Shown here in pieces: positions 35,875 to 45,848 of a DNA stretch of 64,000 bases; positions within the stretch are counted from its first letter, which is position 1; each line of letters starts with the position of its first letter. The position numbers and the translations under genes are program-made. Location of the stretch: NCBI GenBank assembly GCA_964571855.1, contig CAZNDO010000005.1:62001-126000 (forward strand). The letters run 5' to 3'. This stretch comes from CAYYFX01 sp964571855 (GTDB taxonomy: Bacteria > ARS69). The notes beneath the pieces were generated by a model. That model was not told the origin of the DNA. It worked only from the letters and a program-made list of their open reading frames with translations, and did no database searches.

Positions 35875-36873
35875 CTACGCGCGGGCCATCTCGGCGAACA
35901 CGCCCTGGAGACCGTCGAGCGCCGCGCGCGCCTCGGCCATCAGGTCGCTCGTGCCGTCGGGCAGGCCGAGCAGCGCGAGGCGCAGCTCGCGGTCCGGCGC
36001 GGCCGGCGCGGGACCGCCCCGGCGGCCGACGCCGAGCTCGTTGCACAGCCCGTTCGCCAGCTGCACCACGGCGAGCCGCGCGTCCATGCCGGGCTCGAAG
36101 CGCTCGTGGTGCCCCTCGATGAGCTCCACGAGCGTGCCGCCCAGGCCCCACTTGCGCGCCATCGCGGCGCCGACCGCGGGGTGGGTGATCCCCATCACGT
36201 CCGTCTCGGCGCGCACCACGTCGCCGCCGGCCGCGCGCGTCGCGGCGTCGAACTCCGCCTGCACGCCGGCCACGTGCGGCGCGAGGATGATCTTGCCCAC
36301 GTCGTGCAGCAGGCCGCCGACGAACAGCTCCTCGGCCAGATCCGACGCCAGCTTCGTCCGCCGCGCGATCAGCCGCGCGAGCGTGGCGCATGACATCGAG
36401 TGCATCCACATCCCGCCCTCGACCAGCCCGTACGGACCGAGCTGCCGGTCCAGGAGCCGGCTCGTCTGCGCCGCCACCACCACGCTGCGCAGCGTGCGCA
36501 TGCCGAGCACCACGATCGCCTGCGGGATGGACACGATCTCCCGGCGCAGCCCGAAGAACGGCGAGTTGACGAGCTTGAGCACCTTCGCGGTGAGCGCCTG
36601 GTCGCGGCGCAGGATCCCCTCGAAGTCGCGGGCCTGCGCGTTGCGGTTCTGCGAGAGCTGCAGCACTTCCATCGCGATGGCCGGCAGCGTGGGCAGGTGG
36701 TCCAGCCCGGCCAGGATGGCCTGCGCGCGGCGTTCCCGCGCCACCACCGCCACCTGCGCGGCGGAGGCGCGCGGCACGGAGGTCACGGACACGGCGGGCC
36801 GCGGGGGCGCCGGTTCGGGAGTGCCGGGCTTGCGGAAACGGTCGAACGCGGAAGGCGCCATGCGCAGCGTCAT
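35875..36873 (-). CDS. HDOD-domain signalling protein
   Basis: 332 residues from ATG 36873, or 328 from ATG 36861; the longer open frame upstream is Pro/Arg-rich and unlikely to be translated. After a ~55-residue Pro-rich lead, the HDOD domain covers about 60-260: LPTLPAIAMEVLQLSQN, RRDQALTAKVLKLVNSPFFG, IVVLGMRTLRSVVV, and a retained GGLLHDVGKIIL metal-type HD pair, with GHHERF further on. HDOD proteins act in signal output, motility and stress circuits. It is followed nine bases later by the GAF-SpoIIE phosphatase, so they probably act together. Confidence 0.85.
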   Translation of the reverse strand: MTLRMAPSAFDRFRKPGTPEPAPPRPAVSVTSVPRASAAQVAVVARERRAQAILAGLDHLPTLPAIAMEVLQLSQNRNAQARDFEGILRRDQALTAKVLKLVNSPFFGLRREIVSIPQAIVVLGMRTLRSVVVAAQTSRLLDRQLGPYGLVEGGMWMHSMSCATLARLIARRTKLASDLAEELFVGGLLHDVGKIILAPHVAGVQAEFDAATRAAGGDVVRAETDVMGITHPAVGAAMARKWGLGGTLVELIEGHHERFEPGMDARLAVVQLANGLCNELGVGRRGGPAPAAPDRELRLALLGLPDGTSDLMAEARAALDGLQGVFAEMARA

Positions 36874-37030
36874 CCTGAGGCGAGGGCGACGGGGGCCCGC
36901 CCGGGGCGGGGTGATTTCCCTCGGTATCGACCGCGGCGCGCCGCTTCCGCAGCGCAAAAGCGACGGGCGACGCGTGAATTGACCGGGGGGATTGGCGCGG
37001 GGTTAGACGGGACGAAGCGGAGCCGCGAGG

Positions 37031-38824
37031 CTACTTGATGTAGCCCAGTGCCCGGAGTCGCTCCACCTCGGCATCGATCGCCTCGGGAGCGTCCGAACCG
37101 ACCGGGGACGCCACGACCCGGCCTTCGCGCTCCCAGGTGGAGACGGCGCGCGGCGGGAAGGCGGCGGTGAACGCCGGGTCCAGCAGGTCCGAGCGCGCGC
37201 GGCCGTCCAGGTCCTGCGCCACGGGCAGCCCGAGCAGCACGGCCGCGGTGGGGGCCACGTCGTAGATGGAGAGGCGGCCCCGCTCGGCGGACGGCGCCAC
37301 CGGTCCCCCGGCCAGGATGGCGAACCCGTCCGGCGCGCGCGAGTGCGCCCAGCGATCCTCGAACCCGTGGTCCGAGAGCAGGATCACCACGGCGTCCGCC
37401 GGCACCTCGGCCAGCACGTCGCCGACGATCCCGTCCATCGCCTCGTGGTACCGCTCGATCACCGGCTTCATCCGCAGCTCGGGGTCCGCCGCCGCGTCGC
37501 CGGTCTCGCCGCGCAACCGCCAGGTGAGGTGGTGCGTGAGGTCCACCGCGCGGAAGTACACGCCGAACAGCCGCCAGTCCCGGTCGCGGCGCAGGAGGTC
37601 CACGGCCACGTTGCGCGTGGTGAGATCGCGCGCGAGGTTGAGCCGCATCTCCTCCACGAACGCGGGGTGCGCCGCGGCCCAGGCGGCGGCGCCGGCGGCG
37701 TCCAGCCCGCTCGTGTCCACGAACTTCAGCACGCGCTCCACGGTCACCTCGGACTCCTCCACCAGGCGCGGGAGCAGCGCCTCGTTCAGCGCGGCCGGAT
37801 ACGTGGCGCCCTCGCGCGGCGCGTCCCGCGTCTGCAGGTGGAAGCGGTCCGAGACGTCCACCCCCGAGAGCGGCACCGCGGGATGGCTCACGTACCACTC
37901 GATCCGCGACGCCGACAGCCCCGCCTCGGACGCCGCCTCGAACACGGACGTGGCCTGCACCTGCTCGCTGCGGTACGGCACGAGCGGCAGCGCGCGCCGC
38001 GCGTCCAGCGCGCGGAACACGACGCCGGTGGTCTTCGTCCAGAATGCCGTGCGCTCGATGGAGCGCGGCAGCCGCACGCCGCCCGGCATCACGGTCTGCA
38101 CGACGTCGTGGATGCCGTGGCGGAACCGGCTCTTCCCCGTGGCCACGGACGTCCAGATCACGGGCGAGAACGTGGGGCGGATCGTCTCCAGGTCGAAGGT
38201 GCGCCCGCGCGCCGCGAGGGCGGCGAGGTTCGGCATGCGCCCCTGCGCGATCAGCGGATCCAGCACGTCCCAGGTGGCGCCGTCGAAGCCGAAGATCAGC
38301 ACGCGCTGCCCGGTCTCCGCGGCCGCGAGCCGGTGCGACGCCGCGCGCGGCAGCACGGGCTCCACCTCCTGCCGCGGCTTCGCCAGGCCCACGCGCAGCG
38401 CGCCGAACGCGAGCGTGGCGGCGGCGAGCCCGAGCGCCGCGCGCCCCGCGAGCCCCGGCCGGCCGCGCAGGACGCGCCCCGCCAGAAGGCACGCCGCGAA
38501 CGGCAGCACCGCCAGCAGCACCGTGCCCGCGGTGCCGGGGAGATCGCGCGGGAGCGAGTACACGCGCTCGCGGAACCACGTGACCGCCGCGACGGCGGCC
38601 AGCGCCGCCCACGGCGCGAAGGGCGCCCACGCGGCGCCGCGGCGGCCGAGCGCGCGCGCCGCGAGCAGCGCCGCGAGCGCCACCACGAGGTGCAACCCGA
38701 GGAAGCCGCCGAACAGCACCGCGTGTCCGGACTGCCACGGCAGGAGCTGGTTGCGCGACGCGAAGAACGCCAGCTCCAGCGCCGCGAACCCCGCGGCGGC
38801 GAGGACGGCCGCGGCGATCGCCAT
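37031..38824 (-). CDS. Membrane-anchored type I phosphodiesterase/alkaline-phosphatase-family enzyme
   Basis: 597 residues. Four N-terminal transmembrane helices (about 1-135), then a large extracytoplasmic domain of the nucleotide pyrophosphatase/alkaline phosphatase superfamily. Metal site I: GFDGATWDVLDPL with MPNLAALAARG; nucleophile region SPVIWTSVATGKSRFRHGI with the expected Thr; metal site II: LLSDHGFEDRW; and YDVAPTAAVLLGLP, which closes the fold. It may cleave a phosphodiester or transfer a phospho-group to a lipid or glycan; the substrate is unknown. The ATG shares a base with the ychF stop (TGATG), so it is cotranslated with ychF and gpx. Confidence 0.85.
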   Translation of the reverse strand: MAIAAAVLAAAGFAALELAFFASRNQLLPWQSGHAVLFGGFLGLHLVVALAALLAARALGRRGAAWAPFAPWAALAAVAAVTWFRERVYSLPRDLPGTAGTVLLAVLPFAACLLAGRVLRGRPGLAGRAALGLAAATLAFGALRVGLAKPRQEVEPVLPRAASHRLAAAETGQRVLIFGFDGATWDVLDPLIAQGRMPNLAALAARGRTFDLETIRPTFSPVIWTSVATGKSRFRHGIHDVVQTVMPGGVRLPRSIERTAFWTKTTGVVFRALDARRALPLVPYRSEQVQATSVFEAASEAGLSASRIEWYVSHPAVPLSGVDVSDRFHLQTRDAPREGATYPAALNEALLPRLVEESEVTVERVLKFVDTSGLDAAGAAAWAAAHPAFVEEMRLNLARDLTTRNVAVDLLRRDRDWRLFGVYFRAVDLTHHLTWRLRGETGDAAADPELRMKPVIERYHEAMDGIVGDVLAEVPADAVVILLSDHGFEDRWAHSRAPDGFAILAGGPVAPSAERGRLSIYDVAPTAAVLLGLPVAQDLDGRARSDLLDPAFTAAFPPRAVSTWEREGRVVASPVGSDAPEAIDAEVERLRALGYIK

Positions 38825-39909
38825 CACACGCTGAACCGGAAGATCACGCAGTCCCCGTCCTGCATCACGTAGTCCCGGCCCTCCAGGCGGTGCTTGCCCG
38901 CATCCTTCGCCTGGTTCCAGGAGCCGAGCTCCCGGAACACGTCGAAGGAGACCACCTCGGCCCGGATGAAGCCGCGCGCGATGTCGGAGTGGATCTTCCC
39001 GGCCGCGTCCACCGCGTTCGATCCCCGCGGCAGGGTCCACGCCTTGCACTCGTCCTCGCCGAACGTGAAGAACGACTGCAGGGACAGCGTGTCGAACGCC
39101 GCGCGGATCACGCGATCGCGGCTGGAGTCCGCGAGGCCGTAGTCCTTCAGGAACGCCGCGGCCTCCTCGTCGTTCATGGCCGCGATCTCGGACTCCAGCT
39201 TCGCCGCCACCGCGAGGTACGGCAGCCCGGCCGCCCCGGCGTGCGCGCGCAGGGCGGCGTCCGCGGCCCCGCCCGCCGGCTCGTCCTCGCCCACGTTGCC
39301 CACGAGGATCATGGGCTTGCCGGTCAGGAGCGCGTAGCCGCGCAGGTCGCGGCGCTGCTGCGGGTCCAGCTCCACCGCGCGCGCCGGCGTGCCCTCCGCG
39401 AGCGCGGCCGTGAGCCGCAGGAGCAGCTCCTTCTCCTCGCCGAGCTTGCGCTTGTCCAGGCCCTTCTTCAGGTCGCTCTCGATGCGCTCGAGCCGCTTCT
39501 CCAGCGGGCCGAGGTCCGCGAGCAGGAGCTCCGTCTCCAGGTTGCCCACGTCGCGCACCGGGTCCACCGCGCCGTCCGGGTGCGGGACCGACGGCTCGTC
39601 GAACACGCGGACCACGTGCAGCAGCGCGTCCACGGTGCGCAGCTCCGCGAGCAGCGCGTTGGCGCCCTTCTCCGTGGACCCCGGCGAGATCCCGGGGACG
39701 TCCACGAAATCGATGAACGTGGGCGTCTTCTTCTTCGGTGAGTAGATCCCGGCCAGCCACTCCAGGCGGGGGTCGGGCACGAGCGTGCGGCCGCGGTTCG
39801 CCTCGGCGCGGGCGGAACCGAACCGCCCGGTCTCCGCCTGGCCGCGCGTCAACGCGTTGAACAGCGTGGACTTGCCGCTGCCGGGCAGTCCGACGATTCC
39901 GACCTGCAA
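38824..39909 (-). CDS. ychF: YchF/OLA1-family ribosome-binding ATPase
   Basis: 361 residues from a TTG start with AGGAGG six bases upstream. The P-loop is GLPGSGKSTLFNAL at residues 7-20. The G4 region reads NVGE in place of GTPase NKxD, the change that makes YchF prefer ATP. DVPGI is the G3 motif. The C-terminal TGS domain (QSFFTFGEDECKAWTL ... GKIHSDIARGFIRAEV) contacts ribosomes. It modulates translation and stress responses. The stop of gpx (TAG) is embedded in the TAGGAGG that serves as its ribosome site, and its own stop overlaps the phosphodiesterase start. Confidence 0.96.
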   Translation of the reverse strand: MQVGIVGLPGSGKSTLFNALTRGQAETGRFGSARAEANRGRTLVPDPRLEWLAGIYSPKKKTPTFIDFVDVPGISPGSTEKGANALLAELRTVDALLHVVRVFDEPSVPHPDGAVDPVRDVGNLETELLLADLGPLEKRLERIESDLKKGLDKRKLGEEKELLLRLTAALAEGTPARAVELDPQQRRDLRGYALLTGKPMILVGNVGEDEPAGGAADAALRAHAGAAGLPYLAVAAKLESEIAAMNDEEAAAFLKDYGLADSSRDRVIRAAFDTLSLQSFFTFGEDECKAWTLPRGSNAVDAAGKIHSDIARGFIRAEVVSFDVFRELGSWNQAKDAGKHRLEGRDYVMQDGDCVIFRFSV

Positions 39910-39919
39910 GGGGGGCCTC

Positions 39920-40498
39920 CTACTCGGCGAGCGCCTGGCGGATCGCGGACTGCAGCTCCGGGTCCTCGGGCGGGGTCTTCGGGGCGAAGCGGGCGCGGAC
40001 GCGGCCGTCCTTGCCCACCAGGTACTTCGTGAAGTTCCAGGTGGGCTCCTCCAGCTCCCGGGCGAGGAAGCGGAAGATCTCGTCCTTCCCGTCGCCCTTC
40101 ACGGCGCGCTTCTCGAACATCGGGAACGTGACCCCGTACGTGGCGCTGCAGAACGTGCGGATTTCCTCCGCGGTGCCGGGCTCCTGGCCGCCGAAGTCGT
40201 TGCTCGGGAAGCCGAGGACGGTGAACCCGCGCGGGGCGAGCTCCGCGTGCAGCTTCTCCAGGCCCTCGTACTGCGGGGTGAGGCCGCACTTGCTGGCCAC
40301 GTTGACCACCAGCGCCACCTTGCCGCGGTAGGCGGACAGCGCGGCCGGCTGGCCGTCCAGCGCGCGCGTGGAGAAGTCCCACAGGGATCCCGACCCGGTG
40401 CCTTGCGCCATCTGGACCTTCCCTCCCACGCGCGCCCGCGCGACGAGAACCGCGGCCGCGAGCGCCGCGACCACCAGGAGCAGAACGAGGATCTTCAC
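39920..40498 (-). CDS. Membrane-anchored or exported glutathione-peroxidase-family protein
   Basis: 192 residues. An N-terminal hydrophobic segment (about 2-21) is a signal or anchor, so the enzyme faces the periplasm. The thiol peroxidase triad is present: Cys in VNVASKCGLTPQY, Gln in FPSNDFGGQEPG, Trp in EPTWNFTKYLV. Cys replaces selenocysteine, as in most bacterial members, which are usually thioredoxin-dependent. It reduces hydrogen peroxide or lipid hydroperoxides. It heads the gpx-ychF-phosphodiesterase operon. Confidence 0.93.
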   Translation of the reverse strand: MKILVLLLVVAALAAAVLVARARVGGKVQMAQGTGSGSLWDFSTRALDGQPAALSAYRGKVALVVNVASKCGLTPQYEGLEKLHAELAPRGFTVLGFPSNDFGGQEPGTAEEIRTFCSATYGVTFPMFEKRAVKGDGKDEIFRFLARELEEPTWNFTKYLVGKDGRVRARFAPKTPPEDPELQSAIRQALAE

Positions 40499-40580
40499 GG
40501 CCGACTCCGCGACGACGAGCGGACCATCCTACGGGCGAACCGCCGCGGCAGCAACGGGCACGGCGCGCCCCCGGCCGGCC

Positions 40581-42911
40581 CTAGAACGGGAAGAGCCACG
40601 GCACGAGCGCGAGGATGAGCCCGAGGTGCAGCAGGGTGAGCGGGACGCCGGCGCGGAAGTAGTCCAGGGGGCGGTACCCCCCGGCGCCCATCACCAGGAG
40701 GTTCGCCTTGTGCGAGAGCGGCGCGAGGTACGTGGCGGAGGCGCCCAGCCCGAGCGCGAACAGCATCGGGCGCGGGCTCACGCCCAGCCCTTCCGCCACC
40801 GCGAACGCCACCGGCGCCAGCATCACCACCGCCGGCGCGCCGTCGAAGAGCTGGCTCAGCAGGCTGGCCAGCACGGCGAGGACCAGGAGGGCGGCCTCCG
40901 GCCCCAGCGGACCCAGGATCGCGCGCACCTGCTGCGCGAGCAGGGGCGCCGCCCCGGTGCTCTCGAGCGCGGTGCCGATGGGCAGGATGGCCGCCACGAG
41001 GAACACCACGCGCCACTCCAGCGCGCGGTACGCCTCCCCCATCGTGATCGCGCCCGTGAGCACCACCATGGTGCCCGCCGCGAACGCGGCGACGTGCGGG
41101 GGTTGCCACCCCGTGCCCACCATGGCCAGCATCAGCGCGAGCGCCGCCAGCACCCATCCCGCCTTGCGCGTGCGCCGCTCCTCGGGCGCGGTGGAGGCGA
41201 GCGCGAGGAAGTCCGGATCGCGCGCGATCTGCCGCACGCGGGCCCACGGCCCGTGCAGCAGCAGCGCGTCGCCGAACGCCAGCCGCAGCCCGGCCAGGTG
41301 CTCGTGCAGGAGCGCGCCCGCGCGCCACACCGCGAGCACGGTCAGCCCGTAGCGCTCGCGGAAGTCGATCTCCGCGAGCGTCCGCCCCGCCACCGACGAG
41401 CGCGGGGCCAGGGCCACCTCCACGATCCCTTCGCCCGCGGACTCCAGCGACCCCGCCGCCACGTCCTGCATCAGCTCGACGCCGCCCAGCGCCAGGAGCG
41501 CGCGGATCCGCGCCGGCTCGCCGGTGACGAGCAGCCGGTCCCCGGGCAGGATCCGCTCCGTCGGATCCAGGCCGAGCAGGGTTCCGCCGTCGCGCAGGAT
41601 GCCCGTGATGGTGAGCCCCACCAGCTCGCCCATGCGGCTCTCCGCGATCGTGGTCCCCGCCAGCCCGGACGCCTCCCCCACCCGCAACACGTACACGCGC
41701 CCGCCGAGCGCGCGAAAGGCGGCCGCGTCCATGGCCGCCACGTCGAAGTGCCGGCGCAGCGCCTCCTCGTCCAGCGCGCCGCGCACGCCCAGCGCGAAGA
41801 GTTCGTCCCCCGCGCGCAGCGGCACGCCGCCCAGCGCCTCCTCCAGCAGGACCGTCCCGCGGCGGATCGCGATCCCCACGAGCCCGAAGCGGTTCCGGAA
41901 GCCGAGCGTGCGCAGCGTCTGCCCCACGACCTCGGAGCCCTCGCGGACGCGCGCCACCACGCCCGTCACCGCGCGCGACGCCTCCTCCAGCTCCTCCGCC
42001 CGGGCCTCGGTCAGCTCCGTGCCGCGCACGCGGAACAGCTCGCGCACGTCCGCCACGCTGCCCTGCACGAGGAGCACGTCGCCCGGCTCGAGGTCCATGT
42101 CCGGATCGGCGGCGAGCCGGCGCGTGCCGTCGCGCACCACGCCCACCACCTGCACGCCGAGCGTGCGGCCGAGCGCGGTGTCGCGCAGCGAGTGCCCGGC
42201 CAGGCCGGACCCGGGGGACACGCGGATGGAGAACAGCGTGTCGTGGAGCTGGTACACCTGCAGGAGATCGCTGCGCCGCGACACCGGCGCCGCCGCGATG
42301 CGCGCGGGCAGGATTCGCCGCGCGAGCAGCGCCAGCACCGCCGCGCCGGCGAGCAGCAGCGGGAGTCCCACGGGCGCGAAGTCGAACAGCGCGAAGGGCG
42401 CATCGCCGTGCGCGCGCAGGAGGTCGGCCGCCACCATGTTCGGCGGCGTGCCCACCAGCGTGGCCGTGCCGCCGAGGATCGTGCCCGACGCGAGCGGCAG
42501 GAGCAGCTTGGACGGCGACGTCCCGGTCCGCCGCGCCAGGGAGGCCACCGCCGGCATCAGCATGGCGGTGGCGGCCACGTTGTTCATGAACGCGGAGAAG
42601 ACGCCGCCGAGCAGCGCCACCGCGAACACGAGGCGCCGCTCGCCGCCGCCGGCGAACCGCTCCACCCGCGCGGCGAGGAAGTCCGCGATCCCGGTGTGCA
42701 GCAGAGCCGCGCCCATGAAGAACGTGCCGATCATGGTGATGACCGGCGGCGACGAGAACCCCTCGAACGCGCGGTCCGGCGGCACCCAGCCCGCGAGCAC
42801 GAGCACGAGCAGCCCGGCGAACGCGGTCAGCTCCAGGGGCAGCCGCTCCGTCAGGAACAGCGCCGCCATCACGAGCAGCAGCACGACCAGCGCGAGGATC
42901 TCGAAGGTCAT
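40581..42911 (-). CDS. SLC13/DASS-type anion permease with TrkA-C domains
   Basis: 776 residues. Two membrane halves, about 1-185 and 555-776, flank a long cytoplasmic region with up to four TrkA-C (RCK-C) modules (about 200-540; repeated patterns such as GHSLRDTALGRTLGVQVVGVVRDG and LEPGDVLLVQGS). The transport signature GTATLVGTPPNMVAADL (SNT-type TPPN loop) is at about 147-163; NNVAATAMLMP and LSHKANLLVMG are the paired motifs. Proteins of this layout move sulfate, dicarboxylates or other anions with Na+ or H+; the substrate is unknown. Divergent from the M16 peptidase gene, with 194 bases between the starts. Confidence 0.9.
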   Translation of the reverse strand: MTFEILALVVLLLVMAALFLTERLPLELTAFAGLLVLVLAGWVPPDRAFEGFSSPPVITMIGTFFMGAALLHTGIADFLAARVERFAGGGERRLVFAVALLGGVFSAFMNNVAATAMLMPAVASLARRTGTSPSKLLLPLASGTILGGTATLVGTPPNMVAADLLRAHGDAPFALFDFAPVGLPLLLAGAAVLALLARRILPARIAAAPVSRRSDLLQVYQLHDTLFSIRVSPGSGLAGHSLRDTALGRTLGVQVVGVVRDGTRRLAADPDMDLEPGDVLLVQGSVADVRELFRVRGTELTEARAEELEEASRAVTGVVARVREGSEVVGQTLRTLGFRNRFGLVGIAIRRGTVLLEEALGGVPLRAGDELFALGVRGALDEEALRRHFDVAAMDAAAFRALGGRVYVLRVGEASGLAGTTIAESRMGELVGLTITGILRDGGTLLGLDPTERILPGDRLLVTGEPARIRALLALGGVELMQDVAAGSLESAGEGIVEVALAPRSSVAGRTLAEIDFRERYGLTVLAVWRAGALLHEHLAGLRLAFGDALLLHGPWARVRQIARDPDFLALASTAPEERRTRKAGWVLAALALMLAMVGTGWQPPHVAAFAAGTMVVLTGAITMGEAYRALEWRVVFLVAAILPIGTALESTGAAPLLAQQVRAILGPLGPEAALLVLAVLASLLSQLFDGAPAVVMLAPVAFAVAEGLGVSPRPMLFALGLGASATYLAPLSHKANLLVMGAGGYRPLDYFRAGVPLTLLHLGLILALVPWLFPF

Positions 42912-43105
42912 TCCGTTCCCGGGCGCGAGACGTCGGACGGATGCGCGCCCATTATGGGGAACGGGCCGGACCGGGCAACCCCGGAGCGCCGGCCCCCCCG
43001 CGCCCGCACGCCCCTCCCGGGCCGCCCCCGCCGCCCTCTGGCGCTCCCGGGGCCGGCCCGGTAGCATCGCCGTCCCACGCCCCCCGCTCCCCGGAGGAAC
43101 CGTCC

Positions 43106-45838
43106 ATGCCGTCCCGCTCCCTCCTCGGCCCCGCCCCGATCGCGGTCCTGGCGGCGGCCGCCGTGCTCGCCGCCGCCCCCGCACGGGCCGAGGCGCCGGC
43201 GTTCACCGCGCACGTCCTGGACAACGGCCTGACCGTCCTGCTCGCGCCGTCCGACGCGCACCCGGTCATCGCCGTCTCCGCCTTCGTGACCACGGGCGGG
43301 CGCACCGAGGACGAGTACTACCAGGGCTCCCTGCATTACATCGAGCACCTGGTCTACAAGGGGCGCACCCCGAACCTCGCGCCCACGGAGTTCCGCAAGA
43401 GGATGGCGCTCCTGGGACGCGAAGCCGGCGGCTGGACGTGGGACGACGAGATCAACTTCGGCTTCGAGGCGCCGCTGGAGACCTTCGACGAGGCCTTCGC
43501 CACGTTCCGCGAGGCGCTGCTGGACCTGCAGTTCGAGAAGCAGTGGTTCGAGGACGAGAAGCGCGTGGTGCTGCAGGAGATGACGACCGGCCGGGAGCAG
43601 CCGGACGACCTGGTGGACGAGGCGTGGGATGCGCTCGCCTACGACGTGCACGCGTACGGGCGTTCCGTGATCGGCACGGAGAAGGCCATCCGCGAGCTCG
43701 ACATGGACCGCACGTACGAGTACTACCGGAACCGCTTCAGCCCGAACCACATCATCCTCTCCATCGCCGGCAACTTCACGGAGGCGGAGATGCTGGCGAA
43801 GGTGGAGAAGTCCTGGGGCAAGCTGCCGAAGGGACCGGACTCCTTCGAGCTCGGCCTCGTGGAGCCGGAGCAGCGCGGACCGCGCCGCCGCACGGACTAC
43901 ATCCCGCAGGCGTCCTCCGCCATCACGATCCTCGGCGTGGTGGGACCGCCCGCCGCGCACGCGGACACGCCCGCGCTGGAGATCCTGGCCGCGCTGCTGA
44001 ACGACCGCTCCGTGGGGCTCCCGCAGTACCTCGAGGAGCAGGAGAAGTGGGTGAACGGCGTCTCCGCGTACGACTACGCGAAGAAGGACGCCTCGGACTT
44101 CCGCGTGGTGGTCCGCACGGAGCCGGAGAAGTCGAAGGTGGTGGACGCGTTCGTCGAGAAGTTCCTGCTGGAGCTGGACGTGACGAAGCTCCCGGCGGAC
44201 GCGGTGGAGCAGGCGCGCCGCTCGCTGCTCTTCGCCGAGGCGCGGGAGCGCGCCACCGCGGCGGAGCGCGCGGAACGGCTGGGCTTCCTCGTGAGCCGCC
44301 GCGGCGTGGACGGCGCGCTCGGCCTCACCGACCGGTGGAGCACGCTCACGGCGGCCGACGTGCAGGCCGCGAAGGAGCGCTGGATCACGCCGCGCCGCCT
44401 CGTGGTCTCCACCGTGCTCCCGGAGTCGTTCGATCCCGCCGGCGCGCTGCCGAAGGGGCCGAAGCCCCGCGCGATCGCCTCCGCGAAGCTCCCGGACCTC
44501 GACGTGCCCGGCGCCCTCCTCCCCGCGAAGGCGGCGCCGCTCGCGTACACGAAGACGGCCGAGGAGGACGGCGTCACCGCGTACACGTTCGCGAACGGGC
44601 TGCGCCTGCTGGTGAAGCCCACGTCCGCGTCGCCGCTCCTCGCGGTGTCCGGACGCGTGCTCGGCGGCCAGTGGGAGGAACCCGCGGGCAAGGACGGCAT
44701 CAACGCGTTCGTGTCCGAGGTGGGCATGCGCAGCACGCGCCGCTTCGGCCCCGACGCGTTCGACCGGCTGCTGAAGTCCCGCTCCATCAGCGCGGGCGCG
44801 CACATCGGCGTCGGCAGCCGCGCGAACACGTCGCGGCACGTGGACTACCGCGACGCCGCCGGGCACCACTACCGGTCGCTGGCGCAGGAGTGGCCCACCG
44901 TGCTGGCGCTGCTGAAGGAGACGCTGTACTTCCCGGAGTTCGCGGGCCCGGAGGTGGAGAAGATCCGCCAGGACCTGCTCACGTCCGCCCGCCTCCTCCC
45001 GGAGAACCAGCTGGAGTACCTGAAGCAGGAGTTCTACCGGAAGGCCTACGCCGGCCACCCCTACGGGCGCGTCACGTTCGGCACCGAGGCCACGCTGGCC
45101 GCCATCCGGCCGGCCGACCTGAAGGCGTTCCATCGCGGGACCTGGACGCCGGATCGCACGGTCGTTTCCGTGGTGGGCGACGTGGCGGCGGACGAGGTGG
45201 CCGAGTTCGTCGCCACGCGCTGGGCGGACCTCGGCGGCGGCGCGCGGGCGCCGTGGGCGCCGGACGCGGCCGTCGTGCACGCCGCGCCCGCGTGGGCGCC
45301 CCCGCGCGAACCGCAGACCATCGAATCGGGCAACGACCTGTGGACCGTGAACTGGGGCCGCCCCGGCGCGGCGCGGGCGGATGCGGCGTATTTCCCCTCC
45401 GTGGTGCTCAGCCGCATCGCGGGCAATGACCACTTCTACAAGTACGTGTACGGCGAGGGCGTGTCGTACCGGAGCTGGATCCGGTTCTGGGAGCACCTGG
45501 GGCCGGGCGCCTGGATCGTCGAGAACGACGTGAAGCGCGAGCGCTTCGACGAGATCTGCGGCAAGTTCGAGGAGGACCTCGCGCGGTACTCCTCCGAGGG
45601 CTTCACCCGCAAGGAGTTCGACGACGCGGTGCAACGCCTCGTGAACTCCGCGATCCTGGACGCGCAGGACAACGCGCTCACCGCGTGGCAGATGGCCGTC
45701 GCGGAGGGTGACGGCGCCGGCTTCCCCGCGGTGACCCGCCAGGTGGACCGGCTGCGCGCGGTCACCTACGACGAGACGCAGGCGCTCGCGCGCGCGGTGT
45801 TCGACCCCGCGGGCATCCTGCGCGTGAACCAGAAGTAG
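43106..45838 (+). CDS. Periplasmic M16-family zinc metallopeptidase
   Basis: 910 residues; ATG with GGAGGA upstream. Signal peptide ends near PARAEA. The first M16 half (about 30-250) has the inverted zinc motif HYIEH (in SLHYIEHLVYKG) and the downstream glutamate region ending EAWDAL. The second half begins ANGLRLLVKPTSASPLLAVSG but lacks HxxEH (INAFVSEVGM in its place), as is normal for the inactive partner half. The family degrades unfolded peptides in a closed chamber. The stop TAG is part of the TAGGAGG ribosome site of the next gene. A TAGCAT at 43072-43077 could be the -10, without a good -35. Confidence 0.93.
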   Translation: MPSRSLLGPAPIAVLAAAAVLAAAPARAEAPAFTAHVLDNGLTVLLAPSDAHPVIAVSAFVTTGGRTEDEYYQGSLHYIEHLVYKGRTPNLAPTEFRKRMALLGREAGGWTWDDEINFGFEAPLETFDEAFATFREALLDLQFEKQWFEDEKRVVLQEMTTGREQPDDLVDEAWDALAYDVHAYGRSVIGTEKAIRELDMDRTYEYYRNRFSPNHIILSIAGNFTEAEMLAKVEKSWGKLPKGPDSFELGLVEPEQRGPRRRTDYIPQASSAITILGVVGPPAAHADTPALEILAALLNDRSVGLPQYLEEQEKWVNGVSAYDYAKKDASDFRVVVRTEPEKSKVVDAFVEKFLLELDVTKLPADAVEQARRSLLFAEARERATAAERAERLGFLVSRRGVDGALGLTDRWSTLTAADVQAAKERWITPRRLVVSTVLPESFDPAGALPKGPKPRAIASAKLPDLDVPGALLPAKAAPLAYTKTAEEDGVTAYTFANGLRLLVKPTSASPLLAVSGRVLGGQWEEPAGKDGINAFVSEVGMRSTRRFGPDAFDRLLKSRSISAGAHIGVGSRANTSRHVDYRDAAGHHYRSLAQEWPTVLALLKETLYFPEFAGPEVEKIRQDLLTSARLLPENQLEYLKQEFYRKAYAGHPYGRVTFGTEATLAAIRPADLKAFHRGTWTPDRTVVSVVGDVAADEVAEFVATRWADLGGGARAPWAPDAAVVHAAPAWAPPREPQTIESGNDLWTVNWGRPGAARADAAYFPSVVLSRIAGNDHFYKYVYGEGVSYRSWIRFWEHLGPGAWIVENDVKRERFDEICGKFEEDLARYSSEGFTRKEFDDAVQRLVNSAILDAQDNALTAWQMAVAEGDGAGFPAVTRQVDRLRAVTYDETQALARAVFDPAGILRVNQK

Positions 45839-45848
45839 GAGGCACGCC

